Assembly (NCBI GenBank): GCA_027314825.1
Contig: DAHVAB010000014.1
Span: forward strand, 1 to 15,887
Length of the DNA: 15,887 nt
Direction: 5' to 3'
Origin: Solirubrobacterales bacterium
GTDB lineage: Bacteria > Actinomycetota > Thermoleophilia > Solirubrobacterales > Solirubrobacteraceae
Under the pieces are notes generated by a model, which was not told where the DNA came from, ran no database searches, and saw only the letters and a program-made list of their open reading frames with translations. Within the stretch, counting starts at the first letter, position 1. Every line of letters starts with the position of its first letter. The position numbers were made by a program, and so were the translations under genes. Positions 6,322 to 13,859 of this stretch are shown in pieces.

Positions 6322-8718
6322 TTGCGCTACCTGATGGCCGTGATAGGAGCGCCCGTTCTCATATGGGCGCTCTGTCTCGGCTGCGGGCTGGCGGTCGAGC
6401 GACTGCTGCGGATCCGGGTGGGAAACGCGCTGCTGTTGCCGCTCGGGCTGTGCACCGCGCTCGTGATCGTCTATCCCGGATACGCCGCGGGCGTGGGCGA
6501 TCCGCTGGCGATCGCGCTGCTGGGGCTCGTCGCGATCGGCGGCCTCATCTTCGCACGAGGCGGGCTGCGCTCCCGGGTGAACCCGGGCCTGGCGGGCGTG
6601 GCGGGCCTGGCGGTCTACGTGCTCTACATGCTGCCGGTGATCGCACACGGCCAGTGGACCTGGTCGGGCTACGACTTCGTCAACGACACCGCTTTCGAGA
6701 TGATCCTCGCCAACCACATCAAGGCGTTCGGGATCACGCTCGGCAACATCCCCGAATCGAGCCAACGCCAGTTCGTCGCCGCCTACCTGGCCAGCTCCTA
6801 TCCGCTCGGAGCCCAGTCGCTGCTCGGCACGCTCAGCGGCATCACCGCCACGAACGTGGCGGTCCTCTATCAGGGCTTCCTCGCAAGCCTCGCGGCGATC
6901 TCCGCGATCGCGCTGGCGAGCGCGGCGCGCGGCCTGCTGGACACCCGCAGAGCCGCGGTCGTCGGCTTCGGAGCGCTGGCCGCGAACCTCACCTACCAGT
7001 ATGCGCTGCAGGGGGAGATCAAGGAAATGGCGCTGCTGGCCGCCGTCTGCGCCGCGATCGCGCTCGGCCGCGAGGCGATCGCGATCTCGCGCCCCTACGC
7101 GGGAGCGGCGCTCGTCGCGATCGCCGCGGCGGCCGCGCTCACCGCCTACAACGTGGTGGCGGTGCCATTCCTCGGCTCGATCGTGCTGATGCTCGGCGTC
7201 GGCATCGTGATCGCTCAGCGCAGGCTGCCAAGAGTGCGCTGGGCGGGCCCGCTCAGCGCCGGCGCCTGCGTGACGGCGGTGCTGGCCGTGCCACCGCTGC
7301 TGAAGCTGCCCGCGTTCTTCGAACTGGCGCAGGCCGGCCAGGGCTCCAGCGGCGTCGGCGCGATCCAGCTGGGCCAGCTGCTGCGGGTGCTGCCGTTCAG
7401 CCAGATCAGCGGAGTCTGGCTCTCCGGCGAATACCGGCTGCCGATCGCAGGGCATACCGCGGCGCTGCTGACGAGCGTCGTCACGATCGTGATCTTCATC
7501 GCGGCGGCGGGCGCGGTGGCATGGGCGCTGTGGCGAGGCGACACCGCGATCCCGATGGCCGCCGGCACCGTCGGGCTGATCCTGCTGATCGCGATGCCCC
7601 GCGTCAGCCCCTACGCGCAGGCCAAGCTGCTGGCGATGTGCTCCCCGCTGGTGGTGGCGGTCGCGCTGGCGGGGCTGGTCGGGATGCGACGAAGATGGCT
7701 CGCGCCGGCGGGGATGGCGGCGGGCGCCGTCGTGCTGCTCTTCATCGTCGCCTCGGACATCCTCGCCTACTCGCACGACACGATCGCGCCCACGGCCCAG
7801 GTCGAAGCGATCGAACAGACCGGCAAGCGCTTCGCCGGCAGGGGGCCGGTGCTCTGGAACGAGTTCGAGGAGTACGCCAAGTACTTCGCGCGCGGGGCGC
7901 GGATCAGCGCGCCGTTCGAGGCGATCACACCTCAGCAGGTGCAGCTGCGCACGCCCGCCGCCTTCTATGGCCATTACTTCGACCTCGACGAAGAGCTGCT
8001 CTCCTTCGTGGAGGGATACCCCTACATCGTCACGCGCCGCTCGCCGGCTGCGAGCAGGCCGCCCGCCAACTACAGGCTGGTCTACGAGAACGCCTACTAC
8101 AAGGGTTGGAAGCGGACGGCCTACCCGAAGGTGATCGAACACATGCCCCTCCAGCAGGCCTACCGCTCCACCGCCCGGATCGAATGCCGCGCGCTGGCGG
8201 CGATGGTCGCCAAGGCGCCGAGGGGATCGCGGCTGGAGGTGGCGCTGGCGCCGGAAGAGCAGCTCTTCCAGGCGGCCTCCGATCGGCACCGCACAGCCGG
8301 CTGGCCGCCCGACCCGGCCCAGGCCGGCGCCGTGCTCACCACGACCGCCGGCCAGTCCGAAGGCACCGTGAGGGTGCACCACGCCGGCACCTTCGCCGTA
8401 TGGGCGCAGGGCGACTTCCCGCGGCCGGCGTACGTCGAGGTGAACGGACGCACCGTCGGCTCGGTGAAGGGGGCCAACACGCCCGGGCAGTGGCTGCAGG
8501 CGGCGAGCGTGCATCTGCACCCCGGCCGCTACCGGCTGCGGATATACGAGATCGGCGGCCACAGCCGTCACCTCGGACCCGGCGAATGGGGAGTCGGGGA
8601 GATCGGCGCGGTCGCATTGCAGCGGGAACGCCCGGAGCGCATGCGCACGGTGGCGCTCTCGCGCTACAGGTCGCTGTGCGGGACGCGAGCCGACTGGGTC
8701 GAGGTCGTGCGGCGTTGA
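6322..8718 (+). CDS. Large polytopic membrane protein, putative GT-C type glycosyltransferase with soluble C-terminal domain
   Basis: 798 residues from a TTG start with a good GGAG site. Residues 1-493 are strongly hydrophobic, with roughly 10-13 membrane segments. The first long loop, after about residue 108, contains GYDFVNDTAFEMILANHIK, with acidic residues where GT-C enzymes carry their catalytic aspartate. Residues 494-798 are hydrophilic and probably extracytoplasmic; within them about 680-770 (TVRVHHAGTFAVWAQG, then VEVNGRTVGSV and GRYRLRIYEIGG) reads as a beta-sandwich of the carbohydrate-binding kind. I do not recognise a named family. The architecture, and its position directly after a polyprenol-phosphate glycosyltransferase, suggest transfer of a lipid-linked sugar to a surface glycan. 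It could instead be a polymerase, ligase or another membrane glycan protein. The C-terminal six codons are echoed 80 bases downstream. Confidence 0.75.
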   Translation: MRYLMAVIGAPVLIWALCLGCGLAVERLLRIRVGNALLLPLGLCTALVIVYPGYAAGVGDPLAIALLGLVAIGGLIFARGGLRSRVNPGLAGVAGLAVYVLYMLPVIAHGQWTWSGYDFVNDTAFEMILANHIKAFGITLGNIPESSQRQFVAAYLASSYPLGAQSLLGTLSGITATNVAVLYQGFLASLAAISAIALASAARGLLDTRRAAVVGFGALAANLTYQYALQGEIKEMALLAAVCAAIALGREAIAISRPYAGAALVAIAAAAALTAYNVVAVPFLGSIVLMLGVGIVIAQRRLPRVRWAGPLSAGACVTAVLAVPPLLKLPAFFELAQAGQGSSGVGAIQLGQLLRVLPFSQISGVWLSGEYRLPIAGHTAALLTSVVTIVIFIAAAGAVAWALWRGDTAIPMAAGTVGLILLIAMPRVSPYAQAKLLAMCSPLVVAVALAGLVGMRRRWLAPAGMAAGAVVLLFIVASDILAYSHDTIAPTAQVEAIEQTGKRFAGRGPVLWNEFEEYAKYFARGARISAPFEAITPQQVQLRTPAAFYGHYFDLDEELLSFVEGYPYIVTRRSPAASRPPANYRLVYENAYYKGWKRTAYPKVIEHMPLQQAYRSTARIECRALAAMVAKAPRGSRLEVALAPEEQLFQAASDRHRTAGWPPDPAQAGAVLTTTAGQSEGTVRVHHAGTFAVWAQGDFPRPAYVEVNGRTVGSVKGANTPGQWLQAASVHLHPGRYRLRIYEIGGHSRHLGPGEWGVGEIGAVALQRERPERMRTVALSRYRSLCGTRADWVEVVRR

Positions 8719-8799
8719 CCGGGGCAGCGATCACCGCGCGCCCGACGCACAGTCGCCCGGCCAGAGCCGAGGCCGAGGCCGAGGTCGCGCGGCGTTGAC
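8701..8799 (+). repeat. Pair of 19-bp direct repeats 80 bp apart at a gene junction
   Basis: GAGGTCGTGCGGCGTTGAC (8701-8719) recurs as GAGGTCGCGCGGCGTTGAC (8781-8799) with one mismatch. The first copy holds the stop codon of the membrane protein (reading EVVRR-stop); the second holds the TTG start of the next GT2. Between them is a 61-base spacer ending in short GAGGCC repeats. The second copy still encodes EVARR-stop in a shifted frame. Confidence 0.8.
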
Positions 8800-9805
8800 G
8801 AAGCAGGTCACCGTCGCGATCCCAGTGCGCAACGGCGGCAGGCTGCTGGAGGGCGTGCTGGAGGCGCTCGCCGGCCAGTCGGTCGCCCATGAGCTGCTGA
8901 TCTGCGACTCCGGGTCGGTGGACGGATCGGAGCAGCTGGCCCGCGCGCACGGCGCCCGCGTGCTGAGCATCCCGGCGGCCGAGTTCAGCCATGGGGGCAC
9001 TCGCAACCTGCTGATGGGCGAGGCGCGCGGCTCTCACGTGGCCCTGATCACCCAGGACGCACAGCCGGCGGACGAGCACTGGCTGGAGCGGATGCTCGCC
9101 GGGTTCGAGCTGGCCCGAGACGTTGGCATAGTCTACGGCCCCTACCGCCCTCGCCCGCAGAGCGCACTGCCGGTCCGGCTCGAACTGGAGCGCTGGTTCG
9201 CCTCGCTGGCCCCCGACGGCCGGCCGAGAGTCGAGCGGCTCTCCGGCGCGGAGCGCTCGGCGGGCGCCGGCGCGCTGCTCGGCGCGAGGGGCTTCTTCAC
9301 CGATGCGAACGCCTGCATCTCACGCCGCGCGTGGGAGGCGGTGCCTTTCCGGGAGGTCGCCTACGCGGAGGATCGAGTGCTCGCGATCGACATGCTGCGC
9401 GCCGGGTGGGCGAAGGTGTTCATGCCGCGGGCGGCGGTGCTGCACTCCCACGACTACGGGGCTCTGGATCAGCTGCGCCGCTGCTTCGACGAGTGGCGGG
9501 GGCTGCGAGAGGTCTACGGCTGGCGTGAGCCGGCCGACCCGCAGCATCTGCTGCGGCAGCTGCGCGGAGAGCTCGGGGCGGTGCGGCGAGAGCTCGAGCG
9601 CAGCGGTGCGAGCGCGAGGCGGGCAGCGCTCGCGCGCGCCACCCGTCACCATGTGATGCGCCTCGCGGGCGCCGTGCTCGGCTCGCGAGCCGACCTGCTG
9701 CCGGCCGGGGCGCGCAGAAGGCTCTCGCTGGAGCGGCGCGAGAGCTTCGAGCCGATCGATCCCGGGTTTGCCGGCAGCGCAGACGACACCGACCCGACAG
9801 CGTGA
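8795..9805 (+). CDS. GT2 family glycosyltransferase (rhamnosyltransferase-like)
   Basis: 336 residues. The GT-A domain starts almost at the N-terminus (VTVAIPVRNGG, 5-15), with CDSGSVDGS (37-45), then FSHGGTRNLLMGEARG (64-79) and the metal-binding position in ITQDAQP (D88). The GGTRN...QDA arrangement is typical of GT2 enzymes annotated as rhamnosyltransferases in O-antigen and cell-wall loci. RVAYAEDRVLAIDML-like sequence with ED at about 192-193 supplies the likely catalytic base. The C-terminal 100 residues are basic and helical, perhaps for membrane association. Expected role: transfer of a deoxyhexose or hexose to the lipid-linked glycan in the cytoplasm; the donor is inferred only from resemblance. 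The TTG at 8795 is the only plausible start close to the first strand; its ribosome site (GAGG, 10 bases upstream) is weak and lies in the repeated segment. Confidence 0.88.
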   Translation: MTKQVTVAIPVRNGGRLLEGVLEALAGQSVAHELLICDSGSVDGSEQLARAHGARVLSIPAAEFSHGGTRNLLMGEARGSHVALITQDAQPADEHWLERMLAGFELARDVGIVYGPYRPRPQSALPVRLELERWFASLAPDGRPRVERLSGAERSAGAGALLGARGFFTDANACISRRAWEAVPFREVAYAEDRVLAIDMLRAGWAKVFMPRAAVLHSHDYGALDQLRRCFDEWRGLREVYGWREPADPQHLLRQLRGELGAVRRELERSGASARRAALARATRHHVMRLAGAVLGSRADLLPAGARRRLSLERRESFEPIDPGFAGSADDTDPTA

Positions 9806-9812
9806 ACCTGAC

Positions 9813-11939
9813 TTGACATCCGATGATCGACCCACCAGTGGGGAGGCCCGGGGAGGCCCGGAGCGGGACGCCCGGGAGGGGCCGGTCGCCGGACGGCCGC
9901 GGGGAGGCCCGGAGCGGGACGCCCGGGAGGGGCCGGTCGCCGGACGGCCGCGGGGAGGCCCTCTCGCCGATCTGCGTAGGCGGATCTACCTCACCTACGT
10001 CTATCACGGCTGGCGCACCCTGCTCTTCAGGGCGATCACCCTTCCGCTGCGGCTCACCCCGCTGCGCCACCGGCTCGCCCTGCGCAGCAACAGGCGCGAC
10101 GAGCTCCGCCGGCGGGCCATCTCCTGGCACAGGGTGCATGGCCGCCCGGTCAGCATCGTGATCCCCAGCTATCGCGACGCCGAGCGCGTGGCCACGCTCG
10201 TCGCGAGCATCCGCAAGACGGTTCCCGGCGAGATGGCGCGGACTCAGATAATCGTCGCCGACGACGCGAGCGGCCCCGAGCACCTCGCGAGGCTGCGCCA
10301 GATCGCAGGCATCGAGATCGTGGCCGGCGAGGAGAACCGAGGATTCGCCGCGAACGTGAATCGCGGCCTGCGGGCGGCGGCGGAGGACCGTGACGTGATC
10401 GTGCTCAACTCCGACGTCGAGGCGATGCGCGGATGGCTGGCGTGCTTGCAGTACGCAGCCGACCAGGGGCCCGACGTGGGGATCGTCGGCGCTCGCCTGC
10501 TCTACCCGGACGGACGCATCCAGTTCGCGGGAAGCGTGCGCAACGCCGGCGCGCCCGAGTGGTTCGACCACCGCTACCGCTTCAAGCCGGCCGCTTGGGG
10601 ACCGGCCAACGTCGCCGGCCCCACGCTCGCCGTGACGGGGGCGTGCATGTACATCCGCCGGGAGACGCTCACGCGGATCGGCCTCTTCGACGAGCGCTAC
10701 CCGATGGCCTACGAGGATGTGGACATCTGCCTGCGCGCATGGCAGGCGGGCATGGAGGTGCGCTACTTCCCCGCCGCGTGCCTGATCCACCACGAGTCGG
10801 TGACCAGGGGAACCGAGCTAGGCGAGCGCGAGCGCACCTCTCAACGACTCTTCTGGGAGCGCTGGGGCGACTTCTTCGAGAGGCGGTCCGTGCTCACCGC
10901 GGAGGGCAGGCTGAGGATCGCCTACGTCACGGAGGACACCGGGGTCGGCGGCGGCCACCGCGACATCTTCGAGCATCTCAACAGGCTGCTCGACCGGGGC
11001 CACGAGGTCTCGCTATATACGCTGGGAGACCGGCCCGACTGGTTCCCGCTGCGCGCGCCGGTGCACACCTTCGAGGACTACGAGGAGCTGACCGACGCGC
11101 TCTCAAGCGTCGAGGCGATCAAGGTCGCGACCTGGTGGAACACGGCGGTCCCGGTCTGGCAGGCGAGCGTGGTGCACGGTATCCCCGTCTACTTCGTCCA
11201 GGACATCGAGACGAGCTACTACCCCGACGACCCGCAGACGCGCGATGCCGTGCTGGACTCCTACCGTCCCGAGTTCCGCTACATGACGATCTCCGGCTGG
11301 AACCGCGATCGCCTGCGCGAGCTCGGCCGCGAGGCGGAGCTGATACCGCCTGGAATCGACCTCGACTGCTTCAAGCCCCGCCCGGAGGTGGCTCGCCGCG
11401 AGGACATGATCCTCGCGCTCGGCCGCACCAACCCGATGAAGAACCTGAAGCTGACGATCGACGCCTGGCGCGCGCTGCCGCAGCCGCGCCCGGAGCTCTG
11501 CATGTTCGGAATCGAGCCGGAGCTGGCCGACGAGCCGGGGATGCGCTACGTGCGCTCGCCGAGCGACGAGCGGGTCGCGGAGCTCTTCGCCGAGGCGACC
11601 GTCTTCGTGCAGACCTCCGTGCACGAGGGGTTCTGCCTGCCGGCGCTGGAGTCGATGGCTGCGGGCGGCGCGGTCGTCTGCACGGACGCGCACGGCAACC
11701 GCGACTTCTGCGTCGACGGGGAGAACAGCCTGATGCCCGATGCCACCAGCAAGCAGGTGAGCGCCGCGATCGGCCGCCTGCTCGCAGACCGCGAGCTGCG
11801 CGAACGCCTCGGCCAGGCGGGGATCCGGACCGCCGCCGAGTACGCATGGGAGCGGCGGATCGACGCGCTGGAGGAGTTCCTGGCGAGCGTGGTCAGGCCT
11901 TCCCCGGCGCAGCTCCCGGCCCGCGGAGGGGTGAGGTGA
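9813..11939 (+). CDS. Two-domain glycosyltransferase, GT2 fused to GT4
   Basis: 708 residues from the TTG at 9813. After a low-complexity, arginine/glycine/proline-rich leader containing two exact 17-residue repeats, a basic helix leads into a GT2 domain at about 113-340: VSIVIPSYRDAERV, IIVADDAS, NRGFAANVNRG, the DxD-like NSDVEA and YEDVDICLRAWQAG, the last being the usual catalytic ED motif. A GT4 domain follows at about 366-690, with RIAYVTEDTGVGGGHRDIF, ALGRTNPMKN and the retaining motif EGFCLPALE (E605, E613). The protein probably adds two sugars in succession, one by an inverting and one by a retaining enzyme, giving a defined disaccharide in the repeat unit. Start is uncertain: TTG 9768 (overlapping the previous gene by 38 bases) is the alternative, and neither has a ribosome site. 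It overlaps the next gene by GTGA. Confidence 0.88.
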   Translation: MTSDDRPTSGEARGGPERDAREGPVAGRPRGGPERDAREGPVAGRPRGGPLADLRRRIYLTYVYHGWRTLLFRAITLPLRLTPLRHRLALRSNRRDELRRRAISWHRVHGRPVSIVIPSYRDAERVATLVASIRKTVPGEMARTQIIVADDASGPEHLARLRQIAGIEIVAGEENRGFAANVNRGLRAAAEDRDVIVLNSDVEAMRGWLACLQYAADQGPDVGIVGARLLYPDGRIQFAGSVRNAGAPEWFDHRYRFKPAAWGPANVAGPTLAVTGACMYIRRETLTRIGLFDERYPMAYEDVDICLRAWQAGMEVRYFPAACLIHHESVTRGTELGERERTSQRLFWERWGDFFERRSVLTAEGRLRIAYVTEDTGVGGGHRDIFEHLNRLLDRGHEVSLYTLGDRPDWFPLRAPVHTFEDYEELTDALSSVEAIKVATWWNTAVPVWQASVVHGIPVYFVQDIETSYYPDDPQTRDAVLDSYRPEFRYMTISGWNRDRLRELGREAELIPPGIDLDCFKPRPEVARREDMILALGRTNPMKNLKLTIDAWRALPQPRPELCMFGIEPELADEPGMRYVRSPSDERVAELFAEATVFVQTSVHEGFCLPALESMAAGGAVVCTDAHGNRDFCVDGENSLMPDATSKQVSAAIGRLLADRELRERLGQAGIRTAAEYAWERRIDALEEFLASVVRPSPAQLPARGGVR
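9850..9951 (+). repeat. Two identical tandem copies of a 51-bp unit
   Basis: Bases 9850-9900 and 9901-9951 are identical by eye. Partial copies of about 10 bases flank them on both sides (9840-9849 and 9952-9961). The unit is 17 codons, so the duplication keeps frame and gives a doubled GGPERDAREGPVAGRPR segment near the N-terminus of the GT2-GT4 protein. The lack of any mismatch points to a recent duplication or ongoing slippage. Confidence 0.92.
11925..11930 (+). promoter_or_regulatory. Ribosome binding site for the zinc-ribbon methyltransferase
   Basis: GGAGGG, 5 bases before the GTG at 11936, within the last codons of the GT2-GT4 gene. It fixes the methyltransferase start in the GTGA overlap. 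Confidence 0.65.
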
Positions 11940-13009
11940 GACAGGAGCTCGCCAGTCATCTGCGCTGCCCCGCCTGCCGCGCAGATCGCACGCTGCACCT
12001 GCAGGTGGCCGAGCGCGACGCACGCGAGGTGCGTGAGGGCACGCTCACCTGCGAGGCCTGCGGCGCGAGCTTTCCCGTCCAGGAGGGGATCGTCGAGCTG
12101 CTGCACGAGCCGCCCGCCCACCTCCTCGCCGAGGCGGCCGGGCTGGAGCGGTTCGCGGCGCAGATGCGCGCGGACGGGTGGGACAGGGAGATGATCCGCA
12201 GGCTGCCCGACGTCGAGCACGGCTACTGGTACGTGCAGGCCCGCTCCATGCACCAGCTGATGAGCTCGATCCCCTTCCAGCCCGGCCAGAGCATCCTGGA
12301 TGTCGGCTCGAACACCTGCTGGGCCGCCAACAGGTTCGCACAGGCCGGACTTGACGCGATCGCGCTCGACATCTCCACCGCCGAGCTGCAGGGGCTGCGC
12401 ACCGCCGAGTACTTCATCGCCGACGGCAGCGTGTTCTTCGAGCGGCTGCTCGGCTCGATGGACGCGATCCCGCTGGCGTCCGGCAGCCTCGACTACGTCT
12501 ACTGCTGCGAGGTGCTGCACCACAATGACCTGGCGAGCCTGAGACGGACCTTCGAGGAGATCGCCCGCGTGCTGCGCCCCGGCGGCCGGCTGCTGATGGT
12601 CAACGAGACGCTGAAGACGCTGCGCGACCCCGACGGCGTGCACGTGGAGGGAGTCGAGCAGTACGACGGCTACGAGCACGCCCACTGGGCGTGGCGCTAC
12701 CGCTGGGAGGCGACCCGCGCCGGCCTCTTCACCGAGGTGATCGAGCCTCACTACCGCCCCTTCTTCGGCGATCCCGCCTTCTCGGTGCGCGGCGCCCAGG
12801 CCAGGCTCGTCGGTCCGATCGTGCGCAGGCTCAGCCGCGCCGCTCAGGAGCTCACGCCCGCCCGCAAGGCATACCTCTCCTGGCTGAACCACTGTTGGGG
12901 AACCGTCTCGATGAACATGATCGCGACCAAGCCGGTGCGCGGCCTCGGCCGCGCGCGGACGCTCGCGCGCCTCAGAGGTTCTCGGCGACGTGCGGAGCGG
13001 CGCGGTTGA
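11936..13009 (+). CDS. SAM-dependent methyltransferase with N-terminal zinc ribbon
   Basis: 357 residues. Two CxxC knuckles (C11-C14 and C39-C42; LRCPAC and TCEACGASFPVQEGIVELL) form a Trm112-like zinc ribbon, common on the N-terminus of methyltransferases in polysaccharide and natural-product clusters. The catalytic domain follows: ILDVGSNTCWAANRF (120-134) with motif I, ALDIS (143-147) with the ribose-binding acid, LDYVYCCEVLHHNDL (185-199) and VLRPGGRLLMVNETL (212-226), typical of class I Methyltransf_11 enzymes. Target is probably a sugar of the glycan or its terminus. GTG 11936 is preceded by GGAGGG and overlaps the GT2-GT4 stop, so translation is probably coupled. Its 3' end overlaps that of the convergent ABC permease by 38 bases. 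Last gene of the plus-strand operon. A capping role linked to the exporter is conjecture. Confidence 0.88.
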   Translation: MRQELASHLRCPACRADRTLHLQVAERDAREVREGTLTCEACGASFPVQEGIVELLHEPPAHLLAEAAGLERFAAQMRADGWDREMIRRLPDVEHGYWYVQARSMHQLMSSIPFQPGQSILDVGSNTCWAANRFAQAGLDAIALDISTAELQGLRTAEYFIADGSVFFERLLGSMDAIPLASGSLDYVYCCEVLHHNDLASLRRTFEEIARVLRPGGRLLMVNETLKTLRDPDGVHVEGVEQYDGYEHAHWAWRYRWEATRAGLFTEVIEPHYRPFFGDPAFSVRGAQARLVGPIVRRLSRAAQELTPARKAYLSWLNHCWGTVSMNMIATKPVRGLGRARTLARLRGSRRRAERRG

Positions 13010-13859
13010 AGATCCAGAAGCCGAGCAGGAAGACGCCGAGCACGATCCCGAGCGGCTCCAGCAGCTGCAGGTAGCCGCCACCGAGCGCTTCGGCCGCGCT
13101 CGGCGTGGCGTGGTTGACCATCGCGTGGCGGAACTGCTGGATCACCGTAGCCAGCGGGTTGAGCATGAAGATGTGGGTCCCGATCGAGTGCGCTCCGAGC
13201 CTTTCCTGGACCTTTTCGACCGGGATGATCGTCGGGGACATGTAGAAGAGGACCTGCGTGGCGACTTCCCAGATCGGCTGGATGTCGCGCAGGGTCACGA
13301 ACAGCGCGGCGAGCATCATCGCCAGCCCCAGCGAGAAGATGCCGAGGACCGCGACTATCAGCGGCAGCTCCAGCCAGCTGAGCATCGGCTGCACGCCTGA
13401 GATCAGCGCGAAGATGAAGACGACGAGCAAGTTCAGGGCGAAGTTGAACAGGCCGAGCAGGGTCACCGACACGGGGATCACCAGGCGCGGGAACTGGATC
13501 TTGCGCACGAGGTTCTCGCGGTCGACGACGCACCGCACCGCGCCGATCGTCACTTCGCTGAAGAAGCCGAAGAGCACGACGGCGCCGAGCAGCTGCACGC
13601 CGTAGAACTTTTCGCCGGGATTGCCGCCCCTGCCCACGTGGGAGATCACGACGAAGAACAGGTAGAGCACGCCGAAGAGCATCAGCGGGCGCACCACCTG
13701 CCAGACATAGCCGAGCACCGAGCCGAAGAACTTCAGCTTGAATTCGTTGCGGGCGATGTTGTAGCTGAGGTGCCAGAAGCGCCGCCAGTCGCCCGTGAGC
13801 GCGCGCGGACCGTGGATCGGTCGCCCGAGCACCTCCGGCTGGGCTGCCTGGACGCTCAC
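12972..13859 (-). CDS. wzm: ABC-2 type polysaccharide exporter, permease subunit
   Basis: 295 residues, the usual length for Wzm/TagG-type permeases. Six hydrophobic segments are visible (about 55-75, 88-106, 127-152, 165-190, 200-215, 266-286). An amphipathic N-terminal stretch (RRFWHLSYNIARNEFKLKFFGSVLGYVWQVVRPL) carries the charged sequence and the conserved YRxSxLGxxWxxxxPL-like pattern of ABC-2 exporters. NLVRKIQFPRLVIP (116-129) is the coupling-helix region that contacts the ATPase. With the ATPase encoded directly upstream it should export a complete lipid-linked glycan across the cytoplasmic membrane. The GTG at 13859 overlaps the ATPase stop as GTGA, which favours it over any start further up; the ribosome site is weak, so translational coupling is likely. 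The 3' end overlaps the convergent methyltransferase gene. Confidence 0.9.
   Translation of the reverse strand: MSVQAAQPEVLGRPIHGPRALTGDWRRFWHLSYNIARNEFKLKFFGSVLGYVWQVVRPLMLFGVLYLFFVVISHVGRGGNPGEKFYGVQLLGAVVLFGFFSEVTIGAVRCVVDRENLVRKIQFPRLVIPVSVTLLGLFNFALNLLVVFIFALISGVQPMLSWLELPLIVAVLGIFSLGLAMMLAALFVTLRDIQPIWEVATQVLFYMSPTIIPVEKVQERLGAHSIGTHIFMLNPLATVIQQFRHAMVNHATPSAAEALGGGYLQLLEPLGIVLGVFLLGFWIFNRAAPHVAENL

Noticed and set aside
5170..8571. Very long minus-strand open frame (1133 codons) opposite the GT2 and membrane protein
   Set aside because: Composition is rich in R, D, H, Q and G, as in antisense frames of high-GC genes; no domain is recognisable, while the plus strand carries clear families.
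9813..9818. TTGACA, a perfect -35 hexamer before the GT2-GT4 gene
   Set aside because: No -10-like hexamer occurs at a usable distance; the hexamer is explained by the candidate TTG start and its next codon.
10433..11935. Long open frame upstream of the zinc-ribbon methyltransferase in its own frame
   Set aside because: It is an arginine-rich shadow of the GT2-GT4 gene; the methyltransferase begins at the GTG with its own GGAGGG site.
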